Below, in pieces: positions 42,421-54,279 of a stretch of DNA of 64,000 bases. A model generated the notes under the pieces. That model had not been told where the DNA came from. It did no database searches and saw nothing but the letters and a program-made list of their open reading frames with translations. The stretch's first letter is position 1. Each line of letters begins with the position of its first letter. This stretch comes from Orobanche coerulescens (lineage: Eukaryota > Streptophyta > Magnoliopsida > Lamiales > Orobanchaceae): assembly GCA_033398695.1 (NCBI GenBank), contig CM065815.1:98050501-98114500 (forward strand), given 5' to 3'. A program made the position numbers and the translations under genes.

Positions 42421-44871
42421 CGTAACACCCCAAACTAGGCGGATATTACGGTGCCGTGGACCCCGATCGGGACCCACCAGCGAATGAAAATGAATGAATT
42501 ACACAGTAAATGTAGTACCGAACCACATTACAACATCAATTACTCCGATGAGGAGTTTTATACAACACACCTGGATGATATCAATACAAGTATATTTTAT
42601 ATGGAGATAAAATATACAACAATGAGTGAAATGAATATTCAACGGAATGTCTGCAATGGAATAAATAAAAGAAACATAATGATCGAAAAGATCGGGGCCC
42701 CTACTAGTATCACTGACTCTCGCCGTCACCGTGCTCTCCCCGTGCCTTAGCCTTGCCATGACAAACAAAGATCCCAACGGGCCGCATACGTAACAACAAT
42801 CCTCAAGGGTTGAAAATACACAATCATGATATATCTGAAATTATGAATTATCCTGTCGAAACATACGCAATCAAACATGCTATATGAATCGACTATCAGT
42901 ACGGCTCAAAGGAATGGCGCCACACTACGTCCGGGATGGAAATGTGTCCGTGCACAAGCCACCATCACACGTGGTCTCGTGCCTAATCAGTCTCACGAAG
43001 CAATCGACTCGTGTGCACAGTCCAATATGAGGCCAACAACCATCACACGACATAATTGTGCCCGACATGAAAATCCTACACATTCCAACCGGCACGCCAG
43101 TATGACCCGGAATGTCACAATATGACAAAAGTGACAACGAAAATGAATAATGACTCACCAAGATTAAATGATGGTGAAATGAATGATAGCTCAATGAAAT
43201 AATCGGAACCGTCGTTCCTTATGACTGAAGTGATTAGTTGACAATGACAAGTTTTGATACGGTTAATACAATGATGAATTTGTTACGATTATGAATGAAC
43301 AACAACAAAAGGAATGAATATCCTTTTAACCGAGTAATAATTAACTTACACAATACCGATGAAGAATGTCCTTCCACGAACAACGTCCTAAATGAAAAGT
43401 CGGTCGCTCGAACAACCTTGAACATCAATAGTTACCAACAACCGATCAATACACGACTCAAATACGATCATAACCGACCCAAACGTCGATACAACAATAT
43501 CCGAACTCGTAGATGTACTCTAACGAAAACGTTGAGATACCCGTTGGTTAAAACCAAACCCAAATTATCGAACCAACTCCAAAATGATTGATTCAAACCA
43601 GTACAACATTATCAATGACATCAATAATCTCATAGAAGTCCACAATTCCAGTTTATAATAACGACAATCGGAAATCCCCAAAATAACCGAAGTCAACCCC
43701 AAGGGTTCTTGGAATAATTCCGAAAATAACCATTAAATCCGTAGGAATATATTTATCCAAGTTAGATAATCCATAACTAACATATTCCAATGATAATCCA
43801 AGCTTACACGAAGAAATCGGAAGGAAAACCCCAAAAATCCGAAATTCTAGATCCAAGAGATTAATACCTTTGATTCGATGCGATGAAGATGATGAAATGA
43901 TAATTAATCCGAAAGATGAGCTTGAAGATGATGATTGACGATTACACCTCGAAGAATCCTCTCCGAATCGCTCGAATTCGCCCAAAACTACCGAAGGAAT
44001 GAAATGAGATGAATAATGACGAACTCTGACTAAACTGTCCAATTTATAGTCAGTCCAGGTTAGCGTGCGCTAGCCCTTGTGCATAGCGTGCGCTAACGAG
44101 TAATTTGGGTAGTCCAGTACCCACTGTCCGAACACGGTAGCGCGCGCTACGTACCTTCTTGTAGCGTGCGCTACGGTCATACTACTAGCGTGCGCTAAGA
44201 CCCATTATTAGCGTGCGCTAACGAAATATTGATGCCCAGCGCTGGAGTCCAGAAAACTATCTGACCTCTGATCTGACCCCGGTAGCGTGCGCTACAACCA
44301 TTGTTTAGCGTGCGCTAATTATATCGGTTGCGCACGCTAACAACAACACATAGCGTGCGCTATGAAATAATCCAGTGCAGTCCAGTAGCCACTGGACTCA
44401 ACCTGATCCGTCCTTAGCGCGCGCTACACCTCATATTAGCGTGCGCTACTTCAACCCACTAGCGTGCGCTACTTACCAATCGTAGCGTGCGCTATTTATA
44501 ACTCACCTGCAGTCCAGTACCTTCTGGACTGCAGCCAGGGTAACCTTAGCGTGCGCTAAAGCTGAGTGGTAGCGTGCGCTACCTATACCCAATTAGCGTA
44601 CGCTAAAAGGAGTATGTAGCGTGCGCTACTCCTCACGCACAGCTCGCAACGAAAATGACAATGATGATAAACACGGCACGAAACTCCAATCAGATTAGTG
44701 ATGAATGACGATTGATACACGATACAATTACTCTGAATGATGAATACCATGACTGAATATGAGTGACAAATGATCAATGATGAATGAGATTACTGAGTAT
44801 CAATTACTGAATGATAAATACTGAATGATAATTACTGAGTGATAATTACTGAATTACAACTGGGTATTACA
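42421..44871 (-). mobile_element. Chromovirus C, 5' LTR (2451 bp)
   Basis: On the minus strand it begins TGTAATACCC at 44871; the inner end reads CGTAACACC in the plus-strand view, a one-base change from TGTAACACC. The ACCCG duplication follows at 44872. It contains the best-preserved TAGCGTGCGCTA array (44061-44628) and a TATA box (minus-strand ACTATAAATT, 44041-44050). Its first 400 bp also show CTG-type disruptions (for example GATCGGG where the partner has GACTGGG). Confidence 0.92.
44061..44628 (-). promoter_or_regulatory. U3 motif array, 5' LTR of C (18 copies)
   Basis: Plus-strand copies of TAGCGTGCGCTA or close variants start at 44061, 44084, 44138, 44162, 44186, 44209, 44283, 44306, 44328, 44351, 44415, 44437, 44460, 44483, 44547, 44570, 44594 and 44617. 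Steps within groups are 22-24 bp; groups of two to four are separated by steps of 54, 74, 64 and 64 bp. The wide gaps hold inverted repeats such as CAGTCCAG-N6-CTGGACTG (about 44506-44532) and CAGTCCAG-N5-ACTGGACT (about 44376-44398). The array ends about 10 bp upstream (element sense) of the TATA box. Confidence 0.88.
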
Positions 44872-44876
44872 ACCCG
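44872..44876 (+). repeat. Right target-site duplication of gypsy C
   Basis: ACCCG, identical to 34804-34808. Confidence 0.92.
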
Positions 44877-47800
44877 TACGTCCGACAATTCCTTCACGTT
44901 GTTTCCAATCAGAAGGATATCGTCTACATACAGTACAAGAAACACCAACACGTTTCCATCGCATTTTTTATACACACAACTCTCACTCGGACATTGGACG
45001 AATCCATATATCGGACAACCGTCCAAAGCAGGTGTTCCAAGATCTAGATGCTTGCTTAAGTCCATAAATGGATTTCTTAAGTTTGCACACCAAGTGCTCT
45101 TCTCCTTTAGCAATGAATCCCTCTACTTGGCGCATATAGATTTCCTTGTCTAGACTCCCATTCAAGAATACAGTCTTGACATCCATCTGCCAAATCTCCA
45201 GATCCAAATGCGCAGCTATAGCTAAAAGAATCCGGATTGACTTAAGCATGGCTACCGGCGAAAAGGTTTCATCATAATCGATACCCTCTTTCTGAGTGTA
45301 ACCTTTTGCAACAAGCCTCGCTTTGAAGGTTTCAACCTTCCCGTCACGTCCTTTCTTTCGCTTGTAGACCCATTTGCTCTCAATGGCTTGTACACCATCA
45401 GGTAGCTCTACTAGGTCCCACACTTGATTGGAATCCATAGATCCCATTTCTAATTCCATTGCTTCTTGCCAGGAGTCAGCATCTTTATCTTGGATTGCCT
45501 CCTTATAGGTCCAGGGAACTGATTCATCTTCGTCTGGGATTGAGTCCGAAGACTTTCCCACGCCTATGAATCGTTCGGGCTGACGAACAACCCTCCCACT
45601 ACGACGAGGCAAATCCTGAGTTGGTGTAAAAGTTTCAGAATCGATACGTGGTGCAGTGTTAGTTGGCGCTTGTACGATTGGTATAGACGGAGTCTCGTCC
45701 CTCAGCTCTTCCAGAATTATCTCGCTCATGGGCTTGTGACTAATCATATAATTCTCTTCCAGAAATTGGGCATTGGTGCTAATAATGACCTTCTGATCCT
45801 GGGGACTATATAACAAGCCACCCTTCGTTCCCTTAGGGTATCCTACAAACACTCGTATTTCTGTACGAGATGCCAACTTATCAGCTTCCTTATTCAGCAC
45901 ATGTGCTGGAGTACCCCAAATCCGAACATGTCCTAGACTGGGCTTACGCCCACTCCATAGTTCTGTGGGTATTTTTGGAACTGATTTCGAAGGCACCAGG
46001 TTTAGAATGTACGCCGCTGTTTCTAAAGCGTATCCCCAAAACGAAATAGGTAAATCTGAATAACTCATCATTGATCTAACCATTTCTAAAAGAGTCCTAT
46101 TCCTTCTTTCAGCCACACCATTTTGTTGTGGAGTTCTCGGCGCGGTGAGCTCGGACGAAATCCCCTCATTCGCCAAGAAATCCAAAAACTCTCCACTAAG
46201 GTATTCGCCACCACGATCAGATCGTAGCGACTTGATACTCTTTCCATGACGCTTCTCCGTTTCAGCCTTGAAGTCGCTGAACTTGTCAAAAGCTTCAGAC
46301 TTACGTCGCATCAAATAGATGTATCCATATCTCGAATAGTCATCTATGAACGTGATGAAGTATTCGAAACCACCCCTAGCCTGGATATTCATTGGACCAC
46401 ATACATCCGTATGAACCAATTCTAACACATCCTGAGCACGGTTTTCCTTGGTTTTAAAAACCCTTTTGGTCATCTTACCTTCCAGACAGGATTCACAAAT
46501 TGGAAATGACTCAACTTGGAGATCATCCAATGGGCCATCATCTACCAATCTTTGAATCCTTCTAAGGTTTACATGTCCTAACCGTAAATGCCACATATAT
46601 GTTTGGTTTATGCTTGAAGGTTCTTTTCTCTTTTTAGGTTTAGACAAAGAGTTAAGTGATTTATGCATAGGAGTTTGTGCAGTATTAACAATATATAGTC
46701 CATCATTAAAAGTATCTCTGCAAATATATTCACCGCTTCTTTTCTTAATAATGGCATCATCATCAAAAGAAACTGAATAACCATCGCATTTTAATTTAGA
46801 AACCGAAATTAAATTCATTCTAAAATCCGGTACTAATAATACATTATTGAGAACTAATAATTTATCATTAATCTTCAACTGCACGACTCCCACTGCAACA
46901 ACCATAAGCCTGGAATAATCGCCCCAGTTGATGGTAATCTCGCTCGCACTAAGCTGCTTGGTTACCTGAAAACCATGCGAGTCAAAGCAAACATGATCAG
47001 TGGAGCCTGAATCAACTATCCACGAAGTGGAAGAACAAGCTGCCAAACATGTTTTGACTACTAGTGCACGAGACATACCTTTCTTAAGAGCAGAGCAGTC
47101 CGCTTTAAAATGTCCTTTCTGACCACACTTGTAGCACTTTCCCTTTGGCTTTTTGTTCGCCTCGGGGTGAGGAGCCTTGCTTTTCACCTTGAGGGTTGCC
47201 ACTTGCTTCTGGCCAACCTGCTTCTTCTTCTTTCCCCATTTGGGTTTGGAAAAAGTAGCACCGGTTGCCGCAAGAATTTGATGATAACCTTGTTTGAAGA
47301 GACCTTCAGCAGACTGAAGCTCTGTCAGAAGTTCCGCCAAACTATATGTCATACGGTTCATATTGTAGTTAAGGCGGAACTGCTCAAAGCTTCTAGGTAA
47401 GCTGCCTAAGATAATATCGACCTGCGTTTCCGCATCGATGGTAGCCCCCAGTATGCTCAGTTCGTTCAAATGAGACATCATTTTCAGAACATGATCCCTC
47501 ACTGGAGTCCCTTCAGACATTTGGGTTGTCATCAATACCCTCATAGCATTTTGTCTAGCCGCCCGGTTCTGATGACCAAACATCTCGGTGAGACTTTTCA
47601 TCATTTCCGCGGTCGAACCCATCGTCTGATGCTGATGCTGCAATACATTTGTCAGTGAAGCCAAAATGTAACAGCGAGCCATCTCATCAGACTTTTTCCA
47701 TTTTCGGAATTCAGCCAACTCTTCGGGAGTGGCATCCGGTTCTGGTTCTAGAGGGCTCTCCTCGATTAAGACAAACTTATGCCCCTCAGCAGTCAGGACA

Positions 47801-47886
47801 ATGTCAAGATTTCTTTTCCAATCGGCAAAGTTAGTGTCATCTAGTTTATTTTCTTTGAGAATAACAGCTAGTGGATTGAAAGACAT
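44877..47886 (-). pseudogene. gag-pol: Copia B Gag-Pol polyprotein (interrupted by C)
   Basis: A single frame of about 967 codons from the Met at 47886 (MSFNPLAVILKENKLDD), chosen over the in-frame Met 13 codons upstream because copia Gag typically starts this way. Approximate order: copia Gag core 1-220; CCHC knuckle CYKCGQKGHFKADC 251-264; protease WIVDSGSTDHVC with Asp near 292; pre-integrase HHCC region MWHLRLGHVN...CESCLEGK 431-470; integrase with HTDVCGP (Asp ~494), SLRSDRGGEY (Asp ~557) and GVAERRNRTL (Glu ~593); RT from KWVYKRKKG (~830) to IYGLKQASRSWN. A frameshift near 45040 ends the frame; the RT continues in another frame through YVDDILLIGNN up to the C insertion at 44876. One polyprotein processed by its own protease is the copia norm. 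This is the best-preserved coding region in the window. Confidence 0.92.
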
Positions 47887-49184
47887 CTGAGAATAAAAAT
47901 TAAAAACATCCATCACATAATGCATAGCAAAATATATCGAAAAACCTCAAAACACAATATATATGCTAGCAACCAACACCTCGAAAAAAATCCGCACATG
48001 CAAGCCACGATTGTGTGGATGTTTACACACATATTTCTCAAGTAGAGTTTTACGTCTTTAATTTTACTATCTAGTCAAATTACGTTATGACAAGTAAAAT
48101 TAATAGTTGGTTCCTCTTGGCCATGTATTAATTAACATAGACTCCGATGGGGAGCTTATTAATTAATACACCTAAGTGAACACCATAATTTAACATCCTT
48201 AAAATATTATCTTTTAAATAATAGTCCTACGTAGGAGAGGTCCTATCATAAAAAGTAATATTTACCTTATGTTATCATTTTGAAATTTAAAACTAGTGAA
48301 CCTATAATTAGCACATCCGATATGGAGGAAGACTCTAATGTCAACGCGCATGCTAATTACTTCACAATTTAAATTAATTATGGAGGCCAATTTGATTTTA
48401 TTTAAAATAAAAATCAATTTAATCACTTAGTTATTTTAGCCTTAAGGTTTTTAATTTTCTCGTCCTAACATGCAAGGAAACATATCACGCATACATCCAT
48501 ACATGCCATACATCAAAACAATAAAAAGAACCAAAAATAAAGCATGGATAATTAATTATCTAATTATCATGGTCTTCTTCCTTGAGTTGAATCTGAGAAA
48601 ATCTTCGACTCGATCTCTCCCACTGAATCAAGCATCTCGTCGCTCCTCCCCGGCCGGACCGTGGATTTCCAAAATTAAAAATTTCACTTTTATGCAAAAT
48701 TAATTACATAAAAAAATTTAATTTTAAATCCCGACTTCCCATGACGCAAGCAACGGCCAAAACGGACGGACCAAAGCTGACGACCGGCCCGAACAATGAA
48801 CTGCCCGGACACGGCTGCCTGCACTGGCGGCCGTGTCTTTGCTCAGCGGCGCTTGCTTCTTTGCCGCGGCTTGCCAGCCGATCCCGTGATCCAGTTCGCT
48901 CTATTTCTTCGCGATCCGTCTTTTCCGAATTCGATTACAATTTTATACAAAATAAAATACATTAAAATTACATCAAGATTTACACGAAAAAATAAAAACA
49001 CCTCGAACTACCCGCGGATTTTCTCACGGGAAAAACCATTACATGCCTCAAAAACGGGCCAAGCCAACAATTGCATTGCAAGAACACATCTAGCAAAATA
49101 TTCCAACATCAAAATATATGAATATTTAAATTGCTATCAATTAATCACTAAAATTAATTAAAATAGCAAAAGCCTAAAAATCCG
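47887..49184 (-). mobile_element. Copia B leader (non-coding)
   Basis: About 1.3 kb between primer site and gag. AT-rich with a GC-rich island at about 48730-48900. No supported reading frame. Confidence 0.65.
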
Positions 49185-49196
49185 GCTCCAATACCA
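49185..49196 (-). promoter_or_regulatory. Primer-binding site of copia B
   Basis: Minus-strand TGGTATTGGAGC, two bases from the LTR; an initiator-Met type site with one or two differences from TGGTATCAGAGC. Confidence 0.82.
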
Positions 49197-49198
49197 AT

Positions 49199-50690
49199 TG
49201 TTAGAAAGTAAAACGCAGCGGAAGCGAAGTTTGATAAAGTTGATAATAGCGTTTTACGCATCTACGAGCATTAGATCTATTTAGGCATGCTAATTAATTA
49301 ATTACTAAGACTAACAAGCAATTTAAATATTATTTATTATTTATTAATTAAATATGTTGATTAATTAAAATATCCTAATCTAGATCCAAGATCATAGGAT
49401 ATTACCTTTTGAAGCGCGTTGGTTACTTCCTTCTTGATCGCCTTGTATTTCTACCTTCAGACCTTCTAGAGTATGATACGCCTTGAACCGGACGTCGTGT
49501 GGGCAACGAACTACCGGATCTTGCTTGGACACCTTATGGATCGGACGAAACAATATGCCTCACAATTCTCGATTTTCTTTTCTTCAAGTAATTCCGATGT
49601 GTAGCAAGAATTAAAGTGTTCTCTCAATTGTGGAATCAAAGACACAAGTCAAGATCCAAAATTAAACACTTAGAAGAAAAATCGAAATTCCTTGTGTATG
49701 AAGAAGCATAAAATCGGCCATCAACCATAATGTCCTATTTATAGGCTCTTGGACTACTACTAGGGATCTAGAGGAGGATTATGGAAGGACTCCCAATTAA
49801 TTCATCTTACTTTATTAGGACTCTTCCTAATATATGATGAATTAATTAATATCAACTTAGTCCACTAAAGAGTTTGATATTGCACTTCCTACCAATATCC
49901 TAAATTACGAAATTGGGCTCCTTATTAAATATATTATTTCCCGTGTTTAAGATATCGAATGTCCATTAATTAATTTTAAGCTACTGACAGCTTTAATTAA
50001 TTAATATCTTATCCAATAGTAGTACCACTCGAACCTTATTATTATATCGGAATTAAATCCACCTGCACGGTTTAATATAATAATCATTATCGAGCTCCTC
50101 AAGGGGACATCATCAACCCGCACGAGTCGGGACACAATTTCTAGTATAAATAATAATTGTCGTATAAACAATATTATTGCCCAAGATACGAGGCTTATTG
50201 AGTCGATCATTTTGACTCTCACCTATGGTAAATCAAAGCAATAATTATTATAAATACACAATTAAATATTATATACTTAGAATTAAGAAATAATAATTAT
50301 CCGAGATTTACGTTCTTCTTACAGTCAGTACAGAAGACACTATCTCACCTCGATCCTGTTCAACGTATGCAAATACGCTAATATATGCTAATAGTCAAGA
50401 CCAACCATTCTCAAGCATACACTACAACCCTTTATATAATTTGTCTAATAATTATATAGGTTGTGAACTATTATATTATTTTATAAGGCACCGATAATGT
50501 GATCTTCCGTGTGACACCAACACACCACATTATCTACAATATAAAATAATTAGACATTTCATTTGCATAACCATAACGTGAATTAATATGCAAAACATGT
50601 GATTAAATTTAATTAATATCCTCATAGGTAGTAAATAGGAAATTAGGTAATACAAGCATAAAGTATGCTTTGCAGTATACAATCCTAACA
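49199..50690 (-). mobile_element. Copia B, 5' LTR (1492 bp)
   Basis: Same length as the 3' LTR at 32322-33813. The minus strand starts TGTTAGGATTG at 50690 and ends TTTCTAACA at 49199. A TATA box (minus-strand CTATAAATAGG) is at 49735-49746. It is followed by the AAGAT duplication at 50691-50695, where copia A's LTR resumes. Confidence 0.93.
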
Positions 50691-50695
50691 AAGAT
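50691..50695 (+). repeat. Right target-site duplication of copia B
   Basis: AAGAT, identical to 32317-32321. Confidence 0.93.
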
Positions 50696-52022
50696 AACAT
50701 GCATGGTGATCATGCCATGTGAGGGAGCGGCGGCCCATGAAGGAATCTTCCTAGAAACGAGCCGAGCCACTCGGCTCGTGTACCGGACGTTCGTCAAACG
50801 ACTCCGTTAAATACACTCCATTTAATTTCCAATGTATTTATATAAATTAATTAATCTAATTAATTAATTATAGAAAATACAAATATATTTATCTAAGAAA
50901 TATAATTTATGAATTAAATTAATTACCCGGTAACTTAATTTTAATTCATAAGACCACTATTTGATTTATCCAATAAATCATAAATTAGATATCTCATATC
51001 TAATATTAATAGAGAGATAATAAATTCACATTTATCCGTCAACGCTCCTGATGCGCGACTCTGTAGGTCCGTCTCAGCCAGCATTGGGAGGAACCAATGA
51101 GTGCGGACAGCACTTAGCCAGCCTAGCGGGCCGCACTGTAAACCCCGACTGAGAACGAATGAAGGGATCATTCCAGAACCAATATCTCGTGAATACTATA
51201 TACGTATAGACCCTTCATCAGATGTCTCGGTCAAGTCTTTGGGTCACGGTAAAGTCAAACCCGACTATTGACTAGACTCTATACATGTGTTAATGCAAAT
51301 CAAGACCAACTGATTAATAGTGTATCTAATACGACTATATCAGAATGCTTTGGCCAAAGACTTATGATCTTATTTGCCATTAACCGTATAGGACATTCGC
51401 CTGCTCACTAACAGGAGATAGAATCCTTTCTTGGCGTACAGTAAAGACTGCTACCTGCCCGTATAGTCCGCACTTCGAGGTCGACTCAGCAATTAAGCAA
51501 ATGAGTCTAACTACTCTAATGACAAACTAAACGTCACAGGCACATCTTCTACTGAACCCTCAAGTCAAAGGTCCACGTATACTATCACAACCTTTCGATT
51601 CGTCATTGACTCTCCGAGAGTGAATACCGTGTGACTGAATCGAGTATGAGTCGTGTTCGAGTATACTGGTCCCATCAATATACTTATAACTATGCTATCA
51701 AGACATGCACATGTCCTAGCATCAGTTATACAAGTCTTATTAAAACTTAATGCCCATTTAAGTTTATTGACTTGCGAACGATTTACGTAAATAAACTTTA
51801 AAGACTTCCAGTGCATTTTTCTCTTATCCCATAACAAGAATGGAATGTTCGATTTATTTACATAGACTTCACTTCAATGTTTACCAAGTCAAGAATGCAA
51901 TTGAAATACAATAAAAAGTGATTGAATCGTATTGCCTTTTTTTAATAATTATTCCATAATTACAAGTACAATGCCCCTACTCTCTCATCCCCTGAGTGGC
52001 ATTCGAGGGTATATTCCTAGCA
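50696..52022 (-). mobile_element. Copia A, 3' LTR, main part
   Basis: The remaining ~1327 bp of the LTR interrupted at 32321; together the two parts are 1857 bp against 1855 bp for the 5' LTR. The minus strand starts TGCTAGGAATATACCC at 52022, where TGTTAGGAATATGCCC would be expected from element D. The polypurine tract (minus-strand GAGTGCAAGTGGGAGAT) is directly to the right at 52023-52039. Confidence 0.9.
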
Positions 52023-52037
52023 ATCTCCCACTTGCAC

Positions 52038-52734
52038 TCAATGCCACAAACTATGATATCTAATACCCATACTCTCCAGATGTCTCTCTAAGACCTTATG
52101 AGATAGTGGCTTGGTAAGCGGATCACCAACGTTATTTGCTGTGTCTACTCTCTGCAGTAAAACATTCCCATCCCGAACCATTTCTCTAACAAAATGATAT
52201 TTTCTCGCAATATGTTTGGTGTTGTGGTGAGCCCTAGGCTCCTTAGCCTGTGCAACAGCTCCGTCGTTGTCACAAAACAGTGTCACGGGCTTCTCTGCGT
52301 TAGGAACCACTTGAAGTTCCTCAGTGAACTTCTTTATCCAAAAAGCTTCTTTAGCAGCCTCTGTGGCTGCCTGATATTCGGCTTGACATGTAGAGATAGC
52401 AGTCGAACTTTGCTTGGCACTTCTCCAAGAAACTGCCCCACCATTCAGAGTAAAGATATACCCTGATGTGGACATCTGAGCATCCATGTCCCCCGAAAAA
52501 TCTGAGTCTGTATAACCCATCACTCTTAGTTCTCCACCGCCGTATGTAAGAACCAAGTCTTTAGTCCTCCTTAGGTACTTAAGAATGTTCTTTCTGACGA
52601 TCGATGTTCTGCCCTGGATTTGACTGAAACCGACTTACTACGTTCACAGCATAGGCAATGTCCGGTCTAGTGCAAATCATAGCATACATGAGGCTACCTA
52701 CTGCTGAAGCATAGGGCACCTTACTCATTTCCTT
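52038..52734 (-). pseudogene. pol: Copia A: RNase H
   Basis: The open stretch 52556-52038 carries the copia RNase H (GYTDSDFSGDMDAQMSTSGY, GGAVSWRSAKQSS, STCQAEYQAATEAAKEAFW, LFCDNDGAVAQAKEPRAHH, ADPLTKP-type end GDPLTKPLSHKVLERHLES) and ends YHSLWH. It is separated from the RT by a TGA at 52735 and a frameshift near 52600. The stop overlaps the polypurine tract. Confidence 0.88.
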
Positions 52735-54279
52735 TCAGTCTTCCTCACTTTGAGGACACATCTTTAGGGAAAGTTTTGCACCATGTTGCATAGGAAGGAA
52801 CCCTCTTTTAGAATCTTCCATCCTAAATCGCTTCAGGATCTTTTCTATATAGAGGGCTTGGGAAAGACCTAACATTCTTTTCGCTCTATCTCGGTAGAGA
52901 CGAATACCCAGAATATAGGTAGCTTCTCCCAAGTCTTTCATTGAGAACTCTTTAGAAAGCCAAGCTTTCACAGAACTGAGCATTCCTACGTTGTTTCCTA
53001 TAAGTAGAATGTCATCTACATATAGTATTAAGAACGCAATTTTACTCCCACTGACTTTCATGTAAATACAGGGCTCCTCTTCGTTTTGGACAAAATCAAA
53101 CTCTTTGACTGTCTCGTTAAAACGAAGATTCCAACTCCGTGAAGCTTGCTTGATCCATAAATAACGCATTTGAAGTTTGCATACTTTATGAATATTGGTT
53201 TGAGATATGAATCCCTTAGGCTGTTCCATGTAAATCTCCTCCTCGAGGAATCCATTTAGGAATGCCGTTTTCACATCCATTTGCCATATTTCATAATCTA
53301 AGTCGGCTGCTATGGCAAACATCATGCGAATAGACTTAATCATAGCTACAGGCGAGAAGGTCTCGAAGTAATCGATTCCTTCTCTTTGGGAATAACCCTT
53401 TGCCACAAGCCTGTCGTTATAGATATCAACCTTGCCATCTCCATCAGTCTTTCTCTTATAGATCCATTTGTTTCCAATAGGTACTATGCCTTTAGGACGA
53501 TCTACTAAAGTCCAGACCTGATTAGCATGCATTGAGTCTATCTCAGCTTCCGTAGCTTCTTGCCACTTGGTGGAGGCAACGTCTACCATCGCTTGGTCGT
53601 ATGTAGAAGGATCATTCTCTTGACTACTTTCTGTCATCTCATGGACACCCAGTTCCTCTTGATGCAGATAGCCATACCTCTCAGGTACTTGAGAAATTCT
53701 ACTAGACTTGCGAGGTTGTGTTTGTATTTCAGAAGGTTGGGTTCTAATATCTTGCATAGGTGTCTCATTTGGTATTTCTTTTATTTCTTCCAAAAAAATA
53801 TCTCTACCTGCCCCTCCTTCCTGAATAAACTGATCTTCCAGGAAGTGTGCTTGTATAGCAACGATGATCCTATGATATTTGTGCATGTAGAATAGATATC
53901 CCATGGAATCCCCTGGATATCCTATGAAACGACCTTTCACAGACCTAGTTTCCAATTTATCTACTTTAGTCTTCTTGACATAAGCAGGGCATCCCCAAAT
54001 CCTAATGTGATTAAGACTTGGTTTCCTACCTCTCCACATCTCATGGGGAGTCTTAGGAACGGATTTGAAAGGACATCTGTTCAAGATATGCACAGCAGTA
54101 AGGAGCGCGTAACCCCACAGATAAATCGGTAGATCAGTATAGTTAAGCATGGAGTGAACCATGTCCAACAAGGTTCGGTTCCTTCTTTCTGATACACCAT
54201 TTAATTGTGGAGTAGCTGGAGGAGTGAATTGTGACACTATTCCTAGTTCTTTTAAGAACTCATCAAATTCGGTACTCAT
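52735..54279 (-). pseudogene. pol: Copia A: integrase C-terminal half and RT (514 codons)
   Basis: It starts inside the integrase (STEFDEFLKELGIVSQFTPP, GVSERRNRTLLDMVHSML with the catalytic Glu) and crosses the linker (KPSLNHIRIWGCPAYV, RFIGYPGDSMGYLFY). The full RT follows: TKWQEATEAEIDSMHANQ, KWIYKRKTDGDGK, WQMDVKTAFLNGFLEEEIYM and the catalytic YVDDILLIGNN. The final TGA fits a CGA-to-TGA change, since the frame continues after it as KEMSKV. Confidence 0.9.

Noticed and set aside
44061..44628. CRISPR-like array (palindromic repeat with different short spacers)
   Set aside because: The repeats are only 12 bp, the spacers 10-12 bp and some gaps much larger. The array is in a plant LTR U3 upstream of a TATA box, and there are no cas genes. 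It is a regulatory-type array.
48741..49161. Overlapping plus-strand frames in a GC-rich island of copia B's leader
   Set aside because: They are antisense to the element and low in motif content, and lie between the primer site and gag, where non-coding leader is expected.
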